Below the pieces are notes generated by a model, which was not told where the DNA came from, searched no databases, and saw only the letters and a list, made by a program, of their open reading frames with translations. The translations under genes were made by a program, and so were the position numbers. A stretch of DNA of 64,000 nucleotides from Actinoplanes couchii (lineage in GTDB: Bacteria; Actinomycetota; Actinomycetes; Mycobacteriales; Micromonosporaceae): contig NZ_BOMG01000006.1 in assembly GCF_016862075.1 (NCBI RefSeq), positions 62,001 to 126,000 of the forward strand, in the 5' to 3' direction. How positions within the stretch are numbered: position 1 is the stretch's first letter; each line of letters begins with the position of its first letter. This document shows positions 52,877 to 62,873 of the stretch, piece after piece.

Positions 52877-54688
52877 TCAGGCCTTGCGGAGGCGGACGGT
52901 GATCGTGTCGCCCTGGTGGTGCAGGGTGGCTCGGTAGCCGGGGGTGGTCACGATGACCCTGGCGAACTGGCCTCGTACCCAGCGGGCCTTCAGGACCGGG
53001 ATCGGGGCGTCGTACTTGTCGTTCTTGGCTACCGCCACCTCGAGGATCGTGCCGGAGCCGATGACGGCCTCGCCGCCCACCGTGAGCGGGGGTGCTCCGT
53101 GCGGGCGGACCGTCAGGGACAGTTTGCCGGAGCTGAGTCGGGCCGAACCGCTGACGTGGGTCTTCGCCGCGGTCAGGTGCAGGGTGCCGCCGCTGACCGT
53201 CAGATCGCCGGTGCCCAGGGCCGACTTCGAAGCGGCGACCAGGGTGCCGCCGGCCACCGTCGTACCGCCGCGGTAGTCGTTGTCCCCGGTGAGCGTCAGC
53301 GAGCCGGTGCCCAGCTTGATCAGGCCGCCCCGGCCCTCGATGTCGTTGCGCCACACGTCGGCGGCGGCGAGACCGGTCGCGGCGGCGTCCAGGCTGACGG
53401 CGACCGTCCGGTCGAACGCGCCGTAACCGTCGGCGGCGGCGAACAGGTTGATGTGGCCCCACTGTTCGGGGCCGTCCAGGATCGGGTTGCCGGCGGGCAG
53501 GCCGGTGGTGCGCAGGACCTCGCGGCGCTGGGCGGCGTCCAGGTAGGGCAGACGGGTCTCCAGCAGCACCTCGGCGCCCCGCGGCACCTCGAAACGGAGG
53601 TTCGAGCGGCGTGACGGCAGGCCGTAGGTGAACTTCGGCGCGACGATGCGGGCGTTGGTGTCGCGGTCGGCGCCGGACCGGGCGTACGGCAGCAGGTCCT
53701 TGAAGTAGGTGGACGCCTGCGCCCGCGCCTCGGCCTTGAGTGTCGCGTTGGCCGGGTCGTTGAGGATGGCGGCGGCGAGCGCGGTGCCGAGGATCCGGCC
53801 GCCGATCACGTCGGCGGGGGAGTGCATGCCGGTGACGATCCGGGTATGTGCCAGGTCGAAGGCGGTGGTGATCATCTCCTGGAAGCGTTCCGGCACCGCG
53901 TAGGCGAACGCGAGCGCGGCCAGGAACAGCGCGTTGGTGTGCCCGGAGACGTAGCCGCCGTCCTCGGCGGGGGTGGTGCTGCGCTGCCGGAGCAGGGTCG
54001 GCGTGACCACCACGTCGGACTGGTAGACCGGGAAACCGAACGCGTCGATCGCGCCGGTGTCGATGACCTGACCGTTCTCGGTCATCCGCCACGGCCGCGG
54101 GTACTGGAACGCGAACTTGCTCGGGTTGCCGGACGACCAGTTGCCGCGCAGCGTGTTCACCAGCGTGACGATGGTGCCCAGCTCGGAGGTGGGGGAGCCA
54201 GCGCCGAGAGCGGACCCGGCGGGCGCACCGGCCGGGATCGTGTCGCTGACCGTGGTCGCGGGCGTGGTGGCGGGCGCCGCGGTGATGCCGGTGACGGCGA
54301 GCGCGCCGGCCTTGTAGGCGTCGGCGAGCGGGCCGAGGCCGGCGATCACCGAGTAGCTCTGGTGCTGACGGTCCACGACGAACGACCGGGCCGCCTCGGC
54401 GGCGGTGCGGTTGCGGGTCGTGGTCACCACGTACCGGACGTTGGCCCGCAGGAACGCCTGGTCCAGGACGGTGCCGTTGTTCCAGGCGGTGCCGGTGCTC
54501 CACACCTTCTGGAAACCGGACAGGATCCGTACGGCGGCGTTGGTCTCCGCAGTGAGGTTTGCCGTGGTGTTGGTCCGGTAGGCGTCAATAAAAGAGGGGG
54601 AGACCGAAGCGGCCCGGGCGGGGGAGGCCAGGCCGGAAGCGCCGGCGGCGGCGCCGGCGAGCAGGAGAGTGCGGCGGCTGAGGTTCAC
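52877..54688 (-). CDS. Secreted PAP2-type acid phosphatase with autotransporter-type repeat
   Basis: A 603-residue exported enzyme. The leader has a twin-arginine-like NLSRRTLLLAGAAAGASGL. The PAP2 active site is complete: Lys191 and Arg198 (KFAFQYPRPW), SGH at 248-250, and Arg283, His289 and Asp293 (RIVTGMHSPAD). This is the vanadium-haloperoxidase/class A phosphatase catalytic set. Residues about 470-520 (GSLTLTGDNDYRGGTTVAGGTLVAASKSALG) match the beta-strand repeat of Gram-negative autotransporter passengers, followed by a beta-sandwich end. GTG start with a weak ribosome site. Divergent from the nuclease-jacalin gene. Confidence 0.85.
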   Translation of the reverse strand: MNLSRRTLLLAGAAAGASGLASPARAASVSPSFIDAYRTNTTANLTAETNAAVRILSGFQKVWSTGTAWNNGTVLDQAFLRANVRYVVTTTRNRTAAEAARSFVVDRQHQSYSVIAGLGPLADAYKAGALAVTGITAAPATTPATTVSDTIPAGAPAGSALGAGSPTSELGTIVTLVNTLRGNWSSGNPSKFAFQYPRPWRMTENGQVIDTGAIDAFGFPVYQSDVVVTPTLLRQRSTTPAEDGGYVSGHTNALFLAALAFAYAVPERFQEMITTAFDLAHTRIVTGMHSPADVIGGRILGTALAAAILNDPANATLKAEARAQASTYFKDLLPYARSGADRDTNARIVAPKFTYGLPSRRSNLRFEVPRGAEVLLETRLPYLDAAQRREVLRTTGLPAGNPILDGPEQWGHINLFAAADGYGAFDRTVAVSLDAAATGLAAADVWRNDIEGRGGLIKLGTGSLTLTGDNDYRGGTTVAGGTLVAASKSALGTGDLTVSGGTLHLTAAKTHVSGSARLSSGKLSLTVRPHGAPPLTVGGEAVIGSGTILEVAVAKNDKYDAPIPVLKARWVRGQFARVIVTTPGYRATLHHQGDTITVRLRKA

Positions 54689-54827
54689 GAGCAGCGAGAC
54701 TCGACGGGGCACACGACGGTTCCACCAACGCGCGCTTGTAGGGATGTGAATTATTTTCAAAAGGCCTTCCATCGCCGGGTTGCCGATCGCTACCGTCCGG
54801 TAACCCCCATCGATGGAAGGCATCCCC

Positions 54828-56128
54828 ATGAGGCGCGCTCTCATCGCCCTCGCCGCACTGGCGAGCCCGTTCCTTCTCGCACCCACCCCGGCACAGGCCG
54901 CGGCCGGGTCGTTCTCCGTCCTGACGTACAACGTGGCCGGTCTTCCCGACATCATCTCCAGCGCCGAGGTCGACAGGCAGACCGCGCACACCGCCATCGG
55001 CCAGCGCCTCGGCCCGTTCGACATCGTGCAGGTGCAGGAGGACTTCAACTACCACGCCCATCTGTACGCGGCCGACACCACGCACGCCCACCGCACCCCG
55101 ACCAGCGGCGGCGCCGGCATCGGCTCGGGGCTCAACACCCTGTCGAAGTACGCCTACGACACCGACGACTTCGAACGCGGCGACTGGAACTCCTGCCAGC
55201 TCGACTCCGGTGACTGCCTGACCCCCAAGGGCTTCACCTTCGCCCGGCACCGGCTCGCCGAGGGCGTCTACGTCGACTTCTACAACCTGCACACCAACGC
55301 CGGCACCAGCAGCGGCGACCAGACGTCCCGCGCCGACAACCTGAACCAGCTGACCGCGTTCATCGGCACCCACTCGAAGGGCAACGCGGTGGTGGTGATG
55401 GGTGACACCAACACCCGGTACACCCGGGCCGCCGACACCATCCGCACGTTCGTGGCGGCGAACGGGCTGACCGACGCCTGGGTGAAACTGAAGCGGGCCG
55501 GCAGCCCGCCGGCCTCCGGTGCGGACGCCCTGGTCTGCGACCCGGCCGCGGTCACCGACACGTGCGAGGTGGTCGACAAGATCCTCTACCGGGGCAGCCG
55601 TTTCGTCACGCTCGACGCCACGAGCTACAAGAACGAAGACGCGGTTTCCGTACGGCGGACGGGCTGATGCTCTCCGACCACTTCCCCATCAGCACGTCGT
55701 TCACCTGGTCGACGAACAGCGACTTCGCGTTCAGTGAGCAGTTCGGCGGCCCGCACGGCGACTACTTCAACGACGTCGACGCCGTCTCCGGCAACCCCGC
55801 CACGGTCGGGGTGCGCGCCGGTTCCCGCCTCGACGCGGTCAGCATCGGTTCGCTGGCGCACGGCGGCACCGGCGGCACGGCCACCTCCCGCACGCTCGCC
55901 TCCGGGGAGTACGTCACCAGCGCCTACCTGTGCCGGGCGCAGTACAACAGCCGGACCCGGATCTTCTACGCCCGCTTCACCACCAACCTCGGCAACACCG
56001 TCGCCGGGGGCACCACCACCTCGGACTGCGTGACCCGCACCGCCCCGTCCGGTTTCCAGATCGCCGGTTTCCACGGCCGCGCCGGGGACGAGGTCGACAA
56101 ACTGGGACTCATCTACTCACGTCGCTGA
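54828..56128 (+). pseudogene. Secreted endonuclease/exonuclease/phosphatase-family protein with jacalin-like lectin domain, frameshifted
   Basis: The first frame (54828-55667) encodes a signal peptide and an EEP-fold hydrolase resembling bacterial sphingomyelinases: SVLTYNVAGLP, VQVQEDF, YNLHTNAG, VVMGDTNTRY, CEVVDKILYRG. Translation then hits TGA. The missing end SDHFPI, with the catalytic Asp-His, continues in another frame to 56128 and joins a jacalin-like domain (FGGPHGDYFNDVD, IGSLAHGGTGGT, APSGFQIAGFHGRAGDEVDKLG). Adding one T to the TTT at 55645-55647 restores a single frame of about 433 codons. This is either a real inactivating deletion or a sequencing error. Confidence 0.8.
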
Positions 56129-56206
56129 CTCGTACGTCTCACTTCCGCGTTCGACGGCACCCGGGCGGGTACCCGGGTGCCGCATCTTGAAGCGCGGGAG
56201 GCGCAG

Positions 56207-57040
56207 ATGAAACTCTGGTCCAAGGTCTTTCTCACCGGTCTCGGATTGTGGCTGCTGACCGTCGCGGTCACGTTCGCCACCGGCAACCCCAACCTGATCC
56301 CCACCCTGGTGCTGCTCGGCAGCTTCCTCGTTCCGGTGACCTTCGTGCTGTGGGCCTTCACCAAACGCCACAGTGGCGAGGTCACCGCGGAACTGCTGTT
56401 CAGCACGTTCGTCACCGGCGGTGTCCTCGGCGTGCTCGCCGCGTCGCTGCTGGAGACATACCTGCTGCACCCGAACCCGCTGTTCTTCTTCGGCGTCGGC
56501 CTGATCGAGGAGGCCGCGAAACTCACCGCCCTGGCCTTCCTGTGCCGCCGCCTGCAGCACAAGTACGCCGTCGACGGTGTCATCCTCGGCGCCTCCGTCG
56601 GTTTCGGGTTCGCCGCCTTCGAATCCGCCGGGTACGCCTTCACCGCCCTCTTCACCCAGCAGGGCCTGTCCCTGATGACCCTGGTCGAGACGGAACTGCT
56701 CCGCGGTGTCCTCGCCCCGGTCGGGCACGGCCTGTGGACCGCGATCCTGGGCGGGGTCCTGTTCTCCGCCAGCGGCCGCCGCCACTACGCCTTCACCAAG
56801 CGCCTGGCGGTCACGTTCATCGGGGTGGCCGCCCTGCACGCGCTCTGGGACGGCTGGCAGAGCATCGCCCAGGTGATCACCGACATCGCCCGCGACCCGC
56901 ACCTGTTCACCGCGCTGTCCTGGGGCGGCCTGATCGTGGTGTCCCTGATCGGCGTCCTGTGGCTGACCGCGGTCCGCCGCCACGCCGACCGGGAGGTCCT
57001 CAGCCCTCTCTGGTCGGTTCCGGTCAACCGCCTGTCGTGA
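56207..57040 (+). CDS. PrsW family intramembrane metalloprotease
   Basis: A 277-residue membrane protein with about eight helices. The PrsW/CAAX-like signature is present: GVGLIEEAAKL (Glu101, Glu102), FAAFESAGYAF (Glu139), APVGHGLWTAILGG (His174) and ALHALWDGW (His211). PrsW cleaves membrane-anchored anti-sigma factors in Bacillus; actinobacterial members have unknown targets. GGGAGG precedes the ATG at 56207. No sigma/anti-sigma gene pair is nearby. It follows the frameshifted gene by 78 bp and is probably independent. Confidence 0.9.
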   Translation: MKLWSKVFLTGLGLWLLTVAVTFATGNPNLIPTLVLLGSFLVPVTFVLWAFTKRHSGEVTAELLFSTFVTGGVLGVLAASLLETYLLHPNPLFFFGVGLIEEAAKLTALAFLCRRLQHKYAVDGVILGASVGFGFAAFESAGYAFTALFTQQGLSLMTLVETELLRGVLAPVGHGLWTAILGGVLFSASGRRHYAFTKRLAVTFIGVAALHALWDGWQSIAQVITDIARDPHLFTALSWGGLIVVSLIGVLWLTAVRRHADREVLSPLWSVPVNRLS

Positions 57041-57098
57041 GCCAGCTCTTGCGAACTGGCCCGCGACCTGCCGGGCGGCCTTGCCTAGCGTGTGACGG

Positions 57099-58469
57099 GT
57101 GACTTCACCACTCGCCGGAGACCTGGCCGCCCTGCCGGACCTGCTGCAGACCACCCGGGACTACGCGGTCTCCGTCCTGGCGGGCCTCGACGACCGCCCG
57201 GTGGCCCGGGATCCGGCATCCGTCCCCGCCGCCCCGCTGCCCGCCGAGGGCGCCGGGACGGCCGGGGCGCTCGCCGAGTTCCAGCGCCGCTGGGCACCCG
57301 GCTTCTCCGGCAGCGCCGGCCCCCGCTACCTGGGCTTCGTCACCGGCGGCACCACCCCGGCCGCGCTCGCCGGCGACTGGCTGACCGGCACCTTCGACCA
57401 GAACGGCTCCAACCGCTCCGGCTCGTCGGCCGCCGCCCTGGAGGACGAGACGGTCGGCTGGCTGGGCGAGATGTTCGGCCTCGGCGCCGAGCACTCCGGG
57501 ACGTTCGTCAGCGGCGCCACCATGTCGAACCTGGTCGGCCTGGCGATCGCCCGGGAATGGGTCGGCGACCGGCGCGGGGTCAGCGTCGCCCGGCATGGCC
57601 TGGCCGCGCTCGGCGAGATCCCGGTGCTGTCCGGAGCCGCCCACTCCAGCGTCTTCAAATCCCTGTCGATCCTCGGCCTGGGCCGGGACTCGCTGCGCCC
57701 GGTCGCCACGCTGCCCGACCGGGAGGCCGTGGACGTGACCGCGCTGGCCGCGGCACTGGAAGCCCTGGACGGCAGCCCCGCGATCGTGGTCGCCAACGCC
57801 GGAACGGTGAACACCGTCGACTTCGACGACCTCCGCGCGATCCTGGCCCTGCGCGAGCGCTACCCGTTCTGGTTGCACGTGGACGCCGCGTTCGGCGGAT
57901 TCGCGGCCCTCTCCCCGGCACACGCCCACCTGGTCGACGGTCTCGCTGAAGCCGACTCGGTCTGTGTCGACCTGCACAAGTGGCTGAACGTGCCCTACGA
58001 CGGCGCGGTCCAGTTCACCCGCCACCGTGACCTGCAGGTCCGGGTCTTCCAGAACGCCGCCGCCTACCTCCCGCCGATCACCGGCACCCCCGACCACTTC
58101 CACCTGACCCCGGAGAACTCCCGCCGGCTGCGCGCCCTGACCGCCTGGTTCACCCTGGCCGCCTACGGGGTGGCCGGTCACCGCGAGATCGTCACCCGCG
58201 CGATCGATGCGGCCCACCATCTCGGCGAGCGCCTCCAGGCCGTCCCCGGAGTTCAACTGCTTGCGCCGGTACGATTGAACGTGGTCTGTTTCGCCGTCCC
58301 GATGGACGTGACCGACCTGGCCCAGGCGGTGGCCGACTCCGGTGAGGCCTTCCTGACCCCCACCGTCTACCAGGGCAAACCCGCGCTGCGGGCGGCCTTC
58401 AGCAACTGGCGCACCACCCGCGCCGACGCCGACCGGGTGGCCGGCCTGCTGGAAAATCTGCTGCCCTGA
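57099..58469 (+). CDS. PLP-dependent decarboxylase family protein
   Basis: A 456-residue enzyme of the group II amino-acid decarboxylase family. PLP-binding features are FVSGATMSNLVGLAIAR, an aspartate in FWLHVDAAFGGFAAL and the Schiff-base Lys294 in VDLHKWLNVPYDGA. AHSSVFKSLSILGLG holds the usual His stacking on PLP. Substrates in the family are aromatic and acidic amino acids. An aminotransferase-like role is possible because some members lack decarboxylase activity. GTG start. It is followed without clear signal by the broken paralogue gene at 58497. Confidence 0.88.
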   Translation: MTSPLAGDLAALPDLLQTTRDYAVSVLAGLDDRPVARDPASVPAAPLPAEGAGTAGALAEFQRRWAPGFSGSAGPRYLGFVTGGTTPAALAGDWLTGTFDQNGSNRSGSSAAALEDETVGWLGEMFGLGAEHSGTFVSGATMSNLVGLAIAREWVGDRRGVSVARHGLAALGEIPVLSGAAHSSVFKSLSILGLGRDSLRPVATLPDREAVDVTALAAALEALDGSPAIVVANAGTVNTVDFDDLRAILALRERYPFWLHVDAAFGGFAALSPAHAHLVDGLAEADSVCVDLHKWLNVPYDGAVQFTRHRDLQVRVFQNAAAYLPPITGTPDHFHLTPENSRRLRALTAWFTLAAYGVAGHREIVTRAIDAAHHLGERLQAVPGVQLLAPVRLNVVCFAVPMDVTDLAQAVADSGEAFLTPTVYQGKPALRAAFSNWRTTRADADRVAGLLENLLP

Positions 58470-58496
58470 CCCGGCCGGCCGATCTATCGTCGGCCC

Positions 58497-59790
58497 ATCA
58501 GCGACGACGACTGGCACTACGACCGGACCGGCACCCTGACCGGAGCTCTGCAACGCGGCCTGGGCCGGGGCGCCGTGCGTGCCCGCTCCCGGCGCCGCGA
58601 CCCGGACACCGCCGACGCGGTCATGGCCAGCCTCGCCCGCGACCACAGGTGGATGTGGTGGATCGACGAACGCGCCGGCTACCTGGCCGCCCTGGTCCGC
58701 GACCTGCGGATGCCGATCGCCCCGCTGCTCGCTCTGCTCGACCGGTACCCCGACGACGACAACGACCCGGACAACACCTTCGAGAACGTGCTCGACGTGC
58801 TGGTCCGGTTGGGCCGCCTGCCGGCCGGGCCGGGCCCCGAGGCGGCCGGCGGCCTGCGGAGATACCTGGCCGAGGGGCCTCGCTGGCTGGTGGTGCTCCA
58901 GGAGATCGCCGGCCGAATGGCCGGTGGAGTCCTGGGACGACCTGCTCCCGGTGGCCCGGACCCGGCTGGATCGGGACGACGGCGGCGTCCGCCTCTGGCT
59001 CGACGAACCCTGGGACACGTGGGCGAAGCGTGACGACCGGATCGCCCGGGAAGCCGAGCGGCATGCCGTCCCGGAACCGCGGCGACCGCTGGCCGGCGAA
59101 CCGGACGGCACCCTCCTGTCGATCGTCGGATCGGCCCACGGCGAACGGCAACGCGAAGCACTCCGGGAACTCAACCGCCGTGGCCCGCAGCCGGGACTCC
59201 TGCCGTTGGCCGAACGGATTCCGTTCGACGTGACGAAGGAACTCTTCGACCTGGACACACCGCTCACCGACGCCCTTCGTGCGCTCGGAGCCGGCGCGCT
59301 GCCGGTGCTGCGGCCCTGGGCCGCGACACCGGGCCATCCGATGTGTGGCGCCGCCCGGGGTCTGCTCGCCGATCACGGCGACGAATCGGACGTCCCGCAG
59401 ATTCTCGCCGCGTGGGCGAGGCTGGACGAGGACCCGGGTGGCCGCTGCGGCTACGACCGTCTGGCAGCCGGCCTGGCCCGGATCGGTGGCGACCGGGTCC
59501 GCGACTTCGCGGTTCCCCGCCTGCAGCGGCTCTGGACCAGCCCGCACTCCCATGAACGGACCGCCTACCTGAAGGCGCTGCTGGCCCTGGATCCCGGCGC
59601 CGGTGCGGCCATGGCGTTCGAGGGCCTGTTCGACTGCGAGCCCGGAGTCCGCCTGCTCGCCATCGAACACGCGTCCCCGGCCGACCGTCGCCCGGCCCTG
59701 ACAATGATCAGCGAGGACCCGCTGGAGGACGACGAGGTCCGCGCCGCCGCCCGCCTGCGCCTCCAGTCGGAGACCGCCGGAGAAAACTGA
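58497..59790 (+). pseudogene. Broken copy of the repeat protein encoded next door
   Basis: It matches the intact protein at 59828-61138 along its length (GTLTGALQRGLGRG; YLAALVRDL; GYDRLAAGLARIGGDRV; PHSHERTAYLKALLALDPG; EDPLEDDEVRAAARLR), but two lesions are visible. No ATG or GTG stands before the conserved start: ATC (58497-58499) is where ATG would be expected. The frame also changes near 58913, where removing one C would join IAG to EWPVESWDDLL. A truncated product from GTG 58575 could still be made. HEAT-like helices are likely. Function unknown. Confidence 0.72.
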
Positions 59791-59827
59791 TCGCGGGGGA
59801 GGGCCGGCCCTTCTACGGTGAGCCGCG

Positions 59828-61138
59828 ATGGTGGAGAACTGGGAATCGGCGGGGACACTGTTCGGGGCTCTGCAGCGGGGGCTGGGCCGGGGCGCGATCC
59901 GGGTCGCGGCGGGCGAGGCCGGGGCCGGGCCGGAGGTGTTCCGGTGCCTGCGGTGGGATCAACGGTGGGATACGCAGGTCGATGATCGGCGGGTCTACCT
60001 GGCGCGGCTGGTCCGGGACCTCGGCATTCCGGTGGCGGAGCTGTTCGCCCTCCTGCGGGAGCCGTCGGAGGTGGATACGTTCCAGAACCTCTGTGGTGTG
60101 CTCTCGGTGCTGGGCCAGGGCGGTGACCAGGAGGTCCTCGCCGGGGCCCGGCGGTATGTCGCGGACGGGCAACGCTGGGCGGACATGCTGGAGACGATCG
60201 CGGACGGCTGGTCCCGGGAGAGTGGGGACGACCTGCTGCCGCTGGCCCGGGCCCGGATCGAGGCCGACGAGGCAGCTGAGGCCGGCGGGTCCGGGGACGA
60301 CGGCCCGGTGATCGTGTGGGATGCGCCGCCGTGGCGGGACTGGGCCGTCGGCGACGACTTCATCGCTGCCCGGATGCCGCCGTCGCCGGGTCGCGGGCGG
60401 GAGCGGCCGCTGGAGCTGATCCCGGTGGCGGAGCTGCTCGCTGAACTCGGCGGGGACCGGCGGTCGCGGTGGGTGCCGGCGCTGGCCGAGCTGAACGCGC
60501 GCGGGCCCCGGCCGGAGTTGGTGCCGATGCTGGACCGGCTGGCGGGCGCGGGCTCCGGGCCGGGCCCGATGCGGGCGATGCTGAGCCGGGCGGTGCAGTT
60601 GCTGGGCGCGGCGGCGGTGCCGGTGGCCCGGGGCTGGGCCGCCGATCCGGGGCATCCGTTCGGCTGGCGGGTGATCGACGTGCTGGCCGCGCACGGTGGT
60701 CCGGAGGATGTGCCGGTGCTGCTGGCCGAGTGGGAGCGGCTGGCCGGAGCTCAGGCGCTCTGCGGGTTCGACGATCTCGCCGCGGGGCTGGCCCGGATCG
60801 GTGGGCCGGAGGTGGCGCGGATCGTGCCGTGGCTGCATGAGCTGTGGACCACGCCGCACAGTTACGAGCGGGCCGCCTACCTGCGGGCGTTGCTGGTCCT
60901 CGATCCGGCGGGGTGCGGTGAGCTGCTCGTCGAGGGGCTGTGGGACTGCGAGGCCGAGGTCCGCCGGATCGCTGCCGAGCACGTCGCGGACGCGGAGCCG
61001 GGGGTTCGGGAGCGGCTGGAGTCGCTGCGGGACGATCCGGTGGAGGAGGACGAGGTCCGGGCGGCCGCGGGGGAGCGGTTCCCGGCTCCGGGCCGGAGTG
61101 CGGGCTCCGGCCCGGAGGGGCGGCCGGGCGCGCGGTAA
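59828..61138 (+). CDS. Hypothetical helical-repeat (HEAT-like) protein
   Basis: A 436-residue soluble protein rich in Leu, Ala, Arg and Glu, built of repeated amphipathic helices such as VYLARLVRDLGIPVAELFALL, ELLAELGGDRRSRWVPALAEL, YERAAYLRALLVLDPAG and VRRIAAEHVADAEPGVRERL. The C-terminal half resembles HEAT/armadillo-type scaffolds. The N-terminus MVENWESAGTLFGALQRGLGRGAIRV is shared with the broken upstream copy. No catalytic motif. The tandem pair implies a local duplication. A protein-binding role is inferred from the fold. Confidence 0.75.
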   Translation: MVENWESAGTLFGALQRGLGRGAIRVAAGEAGAGPEVFRCLRWDQRWDTQVDDRRVYLARLVRDLGIPVAELFALLREPSEVDTFQNLCGVLSVLGQGGDQEVLAGARRYVADGQRWADMLETIADGWSRESGDDLLPLARARIEADEAAEAGGSGDDGPVIVWDAPPWRDWAVGDDFIAARMPPSPGRGRERPLELIPVAELLAELGGDRRSRWVPALAELNARGPRPELVPMLDRLAGAGSGPGPMRAMLSRAVQLLGAAAVPVARGWAADPGHPFGWRVIDVLAAHGGPEDVPVLLAEWERLAGAQALCGFDDLAAGLARIGGPEVARIVPWLHELWTTPHSYERAAYLRALLVLDPAGCGELLVEGLWDCEAEVRRIAAEHVADAEPGVRERLESLRDDPVEEDEVRAAAGERFPAPGRSAGSGPEGRPGAR

Positions 61139-61233
61139 CCGGGGGACGGATCGGTCAGTGACGCGCGGGCGGCCGCCGGTGGGGCGGGTACAGCGGGCCT
61201 TGCCGACCGGAACCCGGTGACAAGGGTGTGGAC

Positions 61234-61273
61234 CCGGCGCCCCACCGGGATTGGGTACCCGGTGAGGCGCCGG
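61234..61273. terminator. Bidirectional hairpin between the repeat protein and GH43 genes
   Basis: A 16-bp stem with one mismatch (CCGGCGCCCCACCGGG against CCCGGTGAGGCGCCGG) and an 8-nt loop, placed 14 bp past the GH43 stop. It can serve both convergent genes. Confidence 0.7.
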
Positions 61274-61286
61274 TCGTTCGAGGGTG

Positions 61287-62774
61287 TCAGGCGGTGATGT
61301 TCCACTGCTGACAGGCGTTGCCCAGGGACGTCCACTGGCGGACGGCGACCCCGTCGGCGGTGCCGCAGTTGGTGACGTCCAGGACCAGGCCGTTGCCGCG
61401 GTTGGCGATCAGGTAGCCGCCGTTGATCGGGGTGACACTCCATTCCTGGCAGAAGTTGCCCAGGTTGGCCCACAGGTTCAGGGCGGTGCCGTTGGCGGTT
61501 CCGCAGTTGACCGAGTCGAGGACGGTGCCGCTGTTGGCGTTGGTGATCCGGTAGTAGTTGCTGGTCGTCTTCGTGAACGTCCACTGCTGGCAGGCGTTGC
61601 CCAGCGAACTCCACTGCTGGATGGCCGTGCCGTTGGCGGTGCCGCAGTTGGCCGCGTCCAGGACCTTGCCGCTGGCCTGGTTGACCAGGCGGTACCGGGT
61701 GCCGGCCACCGGGAACGAGACCGTGCCACCCGGGTCACCGGACGGGGCGGTCAGGCTGGTCGAGAGCTTGTCCGGCGTACCCAAGTTGGGGCTGTTGTCG
61801 CTGTTGAAGTTGACCTTCTTGAGCCGCGTGGTGCGGGTCGCGCCGCAACCCTGGGCGGTCGTCTCGTTGGCGTGGTAGGCCATCCACGTCTCGGTGCCGT
61901 CCGGTGACGTGAAGAACGAGTGGTGGCCGGGCCCGAAGACGCTGTTGGCGTCCGAGCGCTGGAAGATCGGGGTGGACTTCTTGGTCCAGGACGACGCGGA
62001 CAGCGGGTTGGTGCCGGTCAGCGTCAGCATGCCGATCTTGTAGTCGGGGGTGTTGCAGGAGCTGGCCGAGAACGTGAGGAAGGTCTGCCCGCCCCGCTGC
62101 AGGATGTACGGTCCCTCCTCGGTGTTCCCGCCGACCTTCTCCCAGTCGTACGTGGGATAGGAGATCCGTGTCCCGTAGGCGGAGACCGTCCACGGGTTGC
62201 TCATCGGCGCGATGAACAGGCTCTGCAGGTCACCGACCCAGGACGAGTAGAGGAAGTAGTTCGCCCCGTTGATGGTGGCGACACTGCCGTCGATGGCCCA
62301 GCCGTTGCCGGCCTGCACGTTGAGCTGGCCCTTGAACGTGTACGGGCCCATCGGGTTGTCGCCGGAGCTCTCCAGCACGAACGAGCGCTGCCCGTCGCAG
62401 CAGGCCGCGGTGCCGGCCGAGTAGTAGAAGTACCAGCGGTAGCCGTTCGGCCCGTTCAGCCGGTGCAGCGACGGCGCCCACACGTTGCAGCAGCTGGCGG
62501 TCGCGGTTCCGGTGTAGACGACGGTCTCGGAGGCGCCGGGGAGCGCGGCCACCGACGTCGCCCGCTTGATCACGATCTGGTTGTTCCAGGTCGTCGCGGC
62601 CAGGTAGTAGTAGCCGCCGTAGTAGCCCACCCACGGGTCGGCGCCGTACGGGGCGGTCGCGACCGGGTTGCTGAACGTGGTCGCGGCCCGCGCGGGGCGG
62701 GCCTGTGCGACGACGGCCATCGACAGGAGCAGCAGGAGGACGGCGGCGACGGATCTGAGGCGTGCGAGAGACAT
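61287..62774 (-). CDS. Secreted GH43 glycoside hydrolase with ricin-type lectin domain
   Basis: A five-bladed propeller enzyme acting on arabinan or arabinoxylan outside the cell. The 495-residue precursor has a signal peptide to about residue 31. The GH43 catalytic acids are Asp46 (GADPWVGYY), Asp162 (WAIDGSVA) and Glu219 or 220 (GNTEEGPYI). Three ricin-B beta-trefoil repeats with QQW/QEW motifs fill residues 360-495 (KVLDAANCGTANGTAIQQW and so on), for sugar binding. Upstream are a TTGACA promoter and a LacI-type operator. Together with the GH10 enzyme it indicates hemicellulose degradation. Confidence 0.93.
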   Translation of the reverse strand: MSLARLRSVAAVLLLLLSMAVVAQARPARAATTFSNPVATAPYGADPWVGYYGGYYYLAATTWNNQIVIKRATSVAALPGASETVVYTGTATASCCNVWAPSLHRLNGPNGYRWYFYYSAGTAACCDGQRSFVLESSGDNPMGPYTFKGQLNVQAGNGWAIDGSVATINGANYFLYSSWVGDLQSLFIAPMSNPWTVSAYGTRISYPTYDWEKVGGNTEEGPYILQRGGQTFLTFSASSCNTPDYKIGMLTLTGTNPLSASSWTKKSTPIFQRSDANSVFGPGHHSFFTSPDGTETWMAYHANETTAQGCGATRTTRLKKVNFNSDNSPNLGTPDKLSTSLTAPSGDPGGTVSFPVAGTRYRLVNQASGKVLDAANCGTANGTAIQQWSSLGNACQQWTFTKTTSNYYRITNANSGTVLDSVNCGTANGTALNLWANLGNFCQEWSVTPINGGYLIANRGNGLVLDVTNCGTADGVAVRQWTSLGNACQQWNITA

Positions 62775-62873
62775 GGCTAGTCCCTTCAGGGGATACGGGG
62801 ATCACCCCGGCACGTGCTGAGCGCGTGCGCCGGTGGGGGCCGGCAGACGGCCGGTGTGCGGGGTGTTGCCAGT

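Noticed and set aside
57105-59267. A 720-codon minus-strand frame over the PLP decarboxylase and the broken repeat protein
   Set aside because: Shadow composition; the plus strand has clear protein families.
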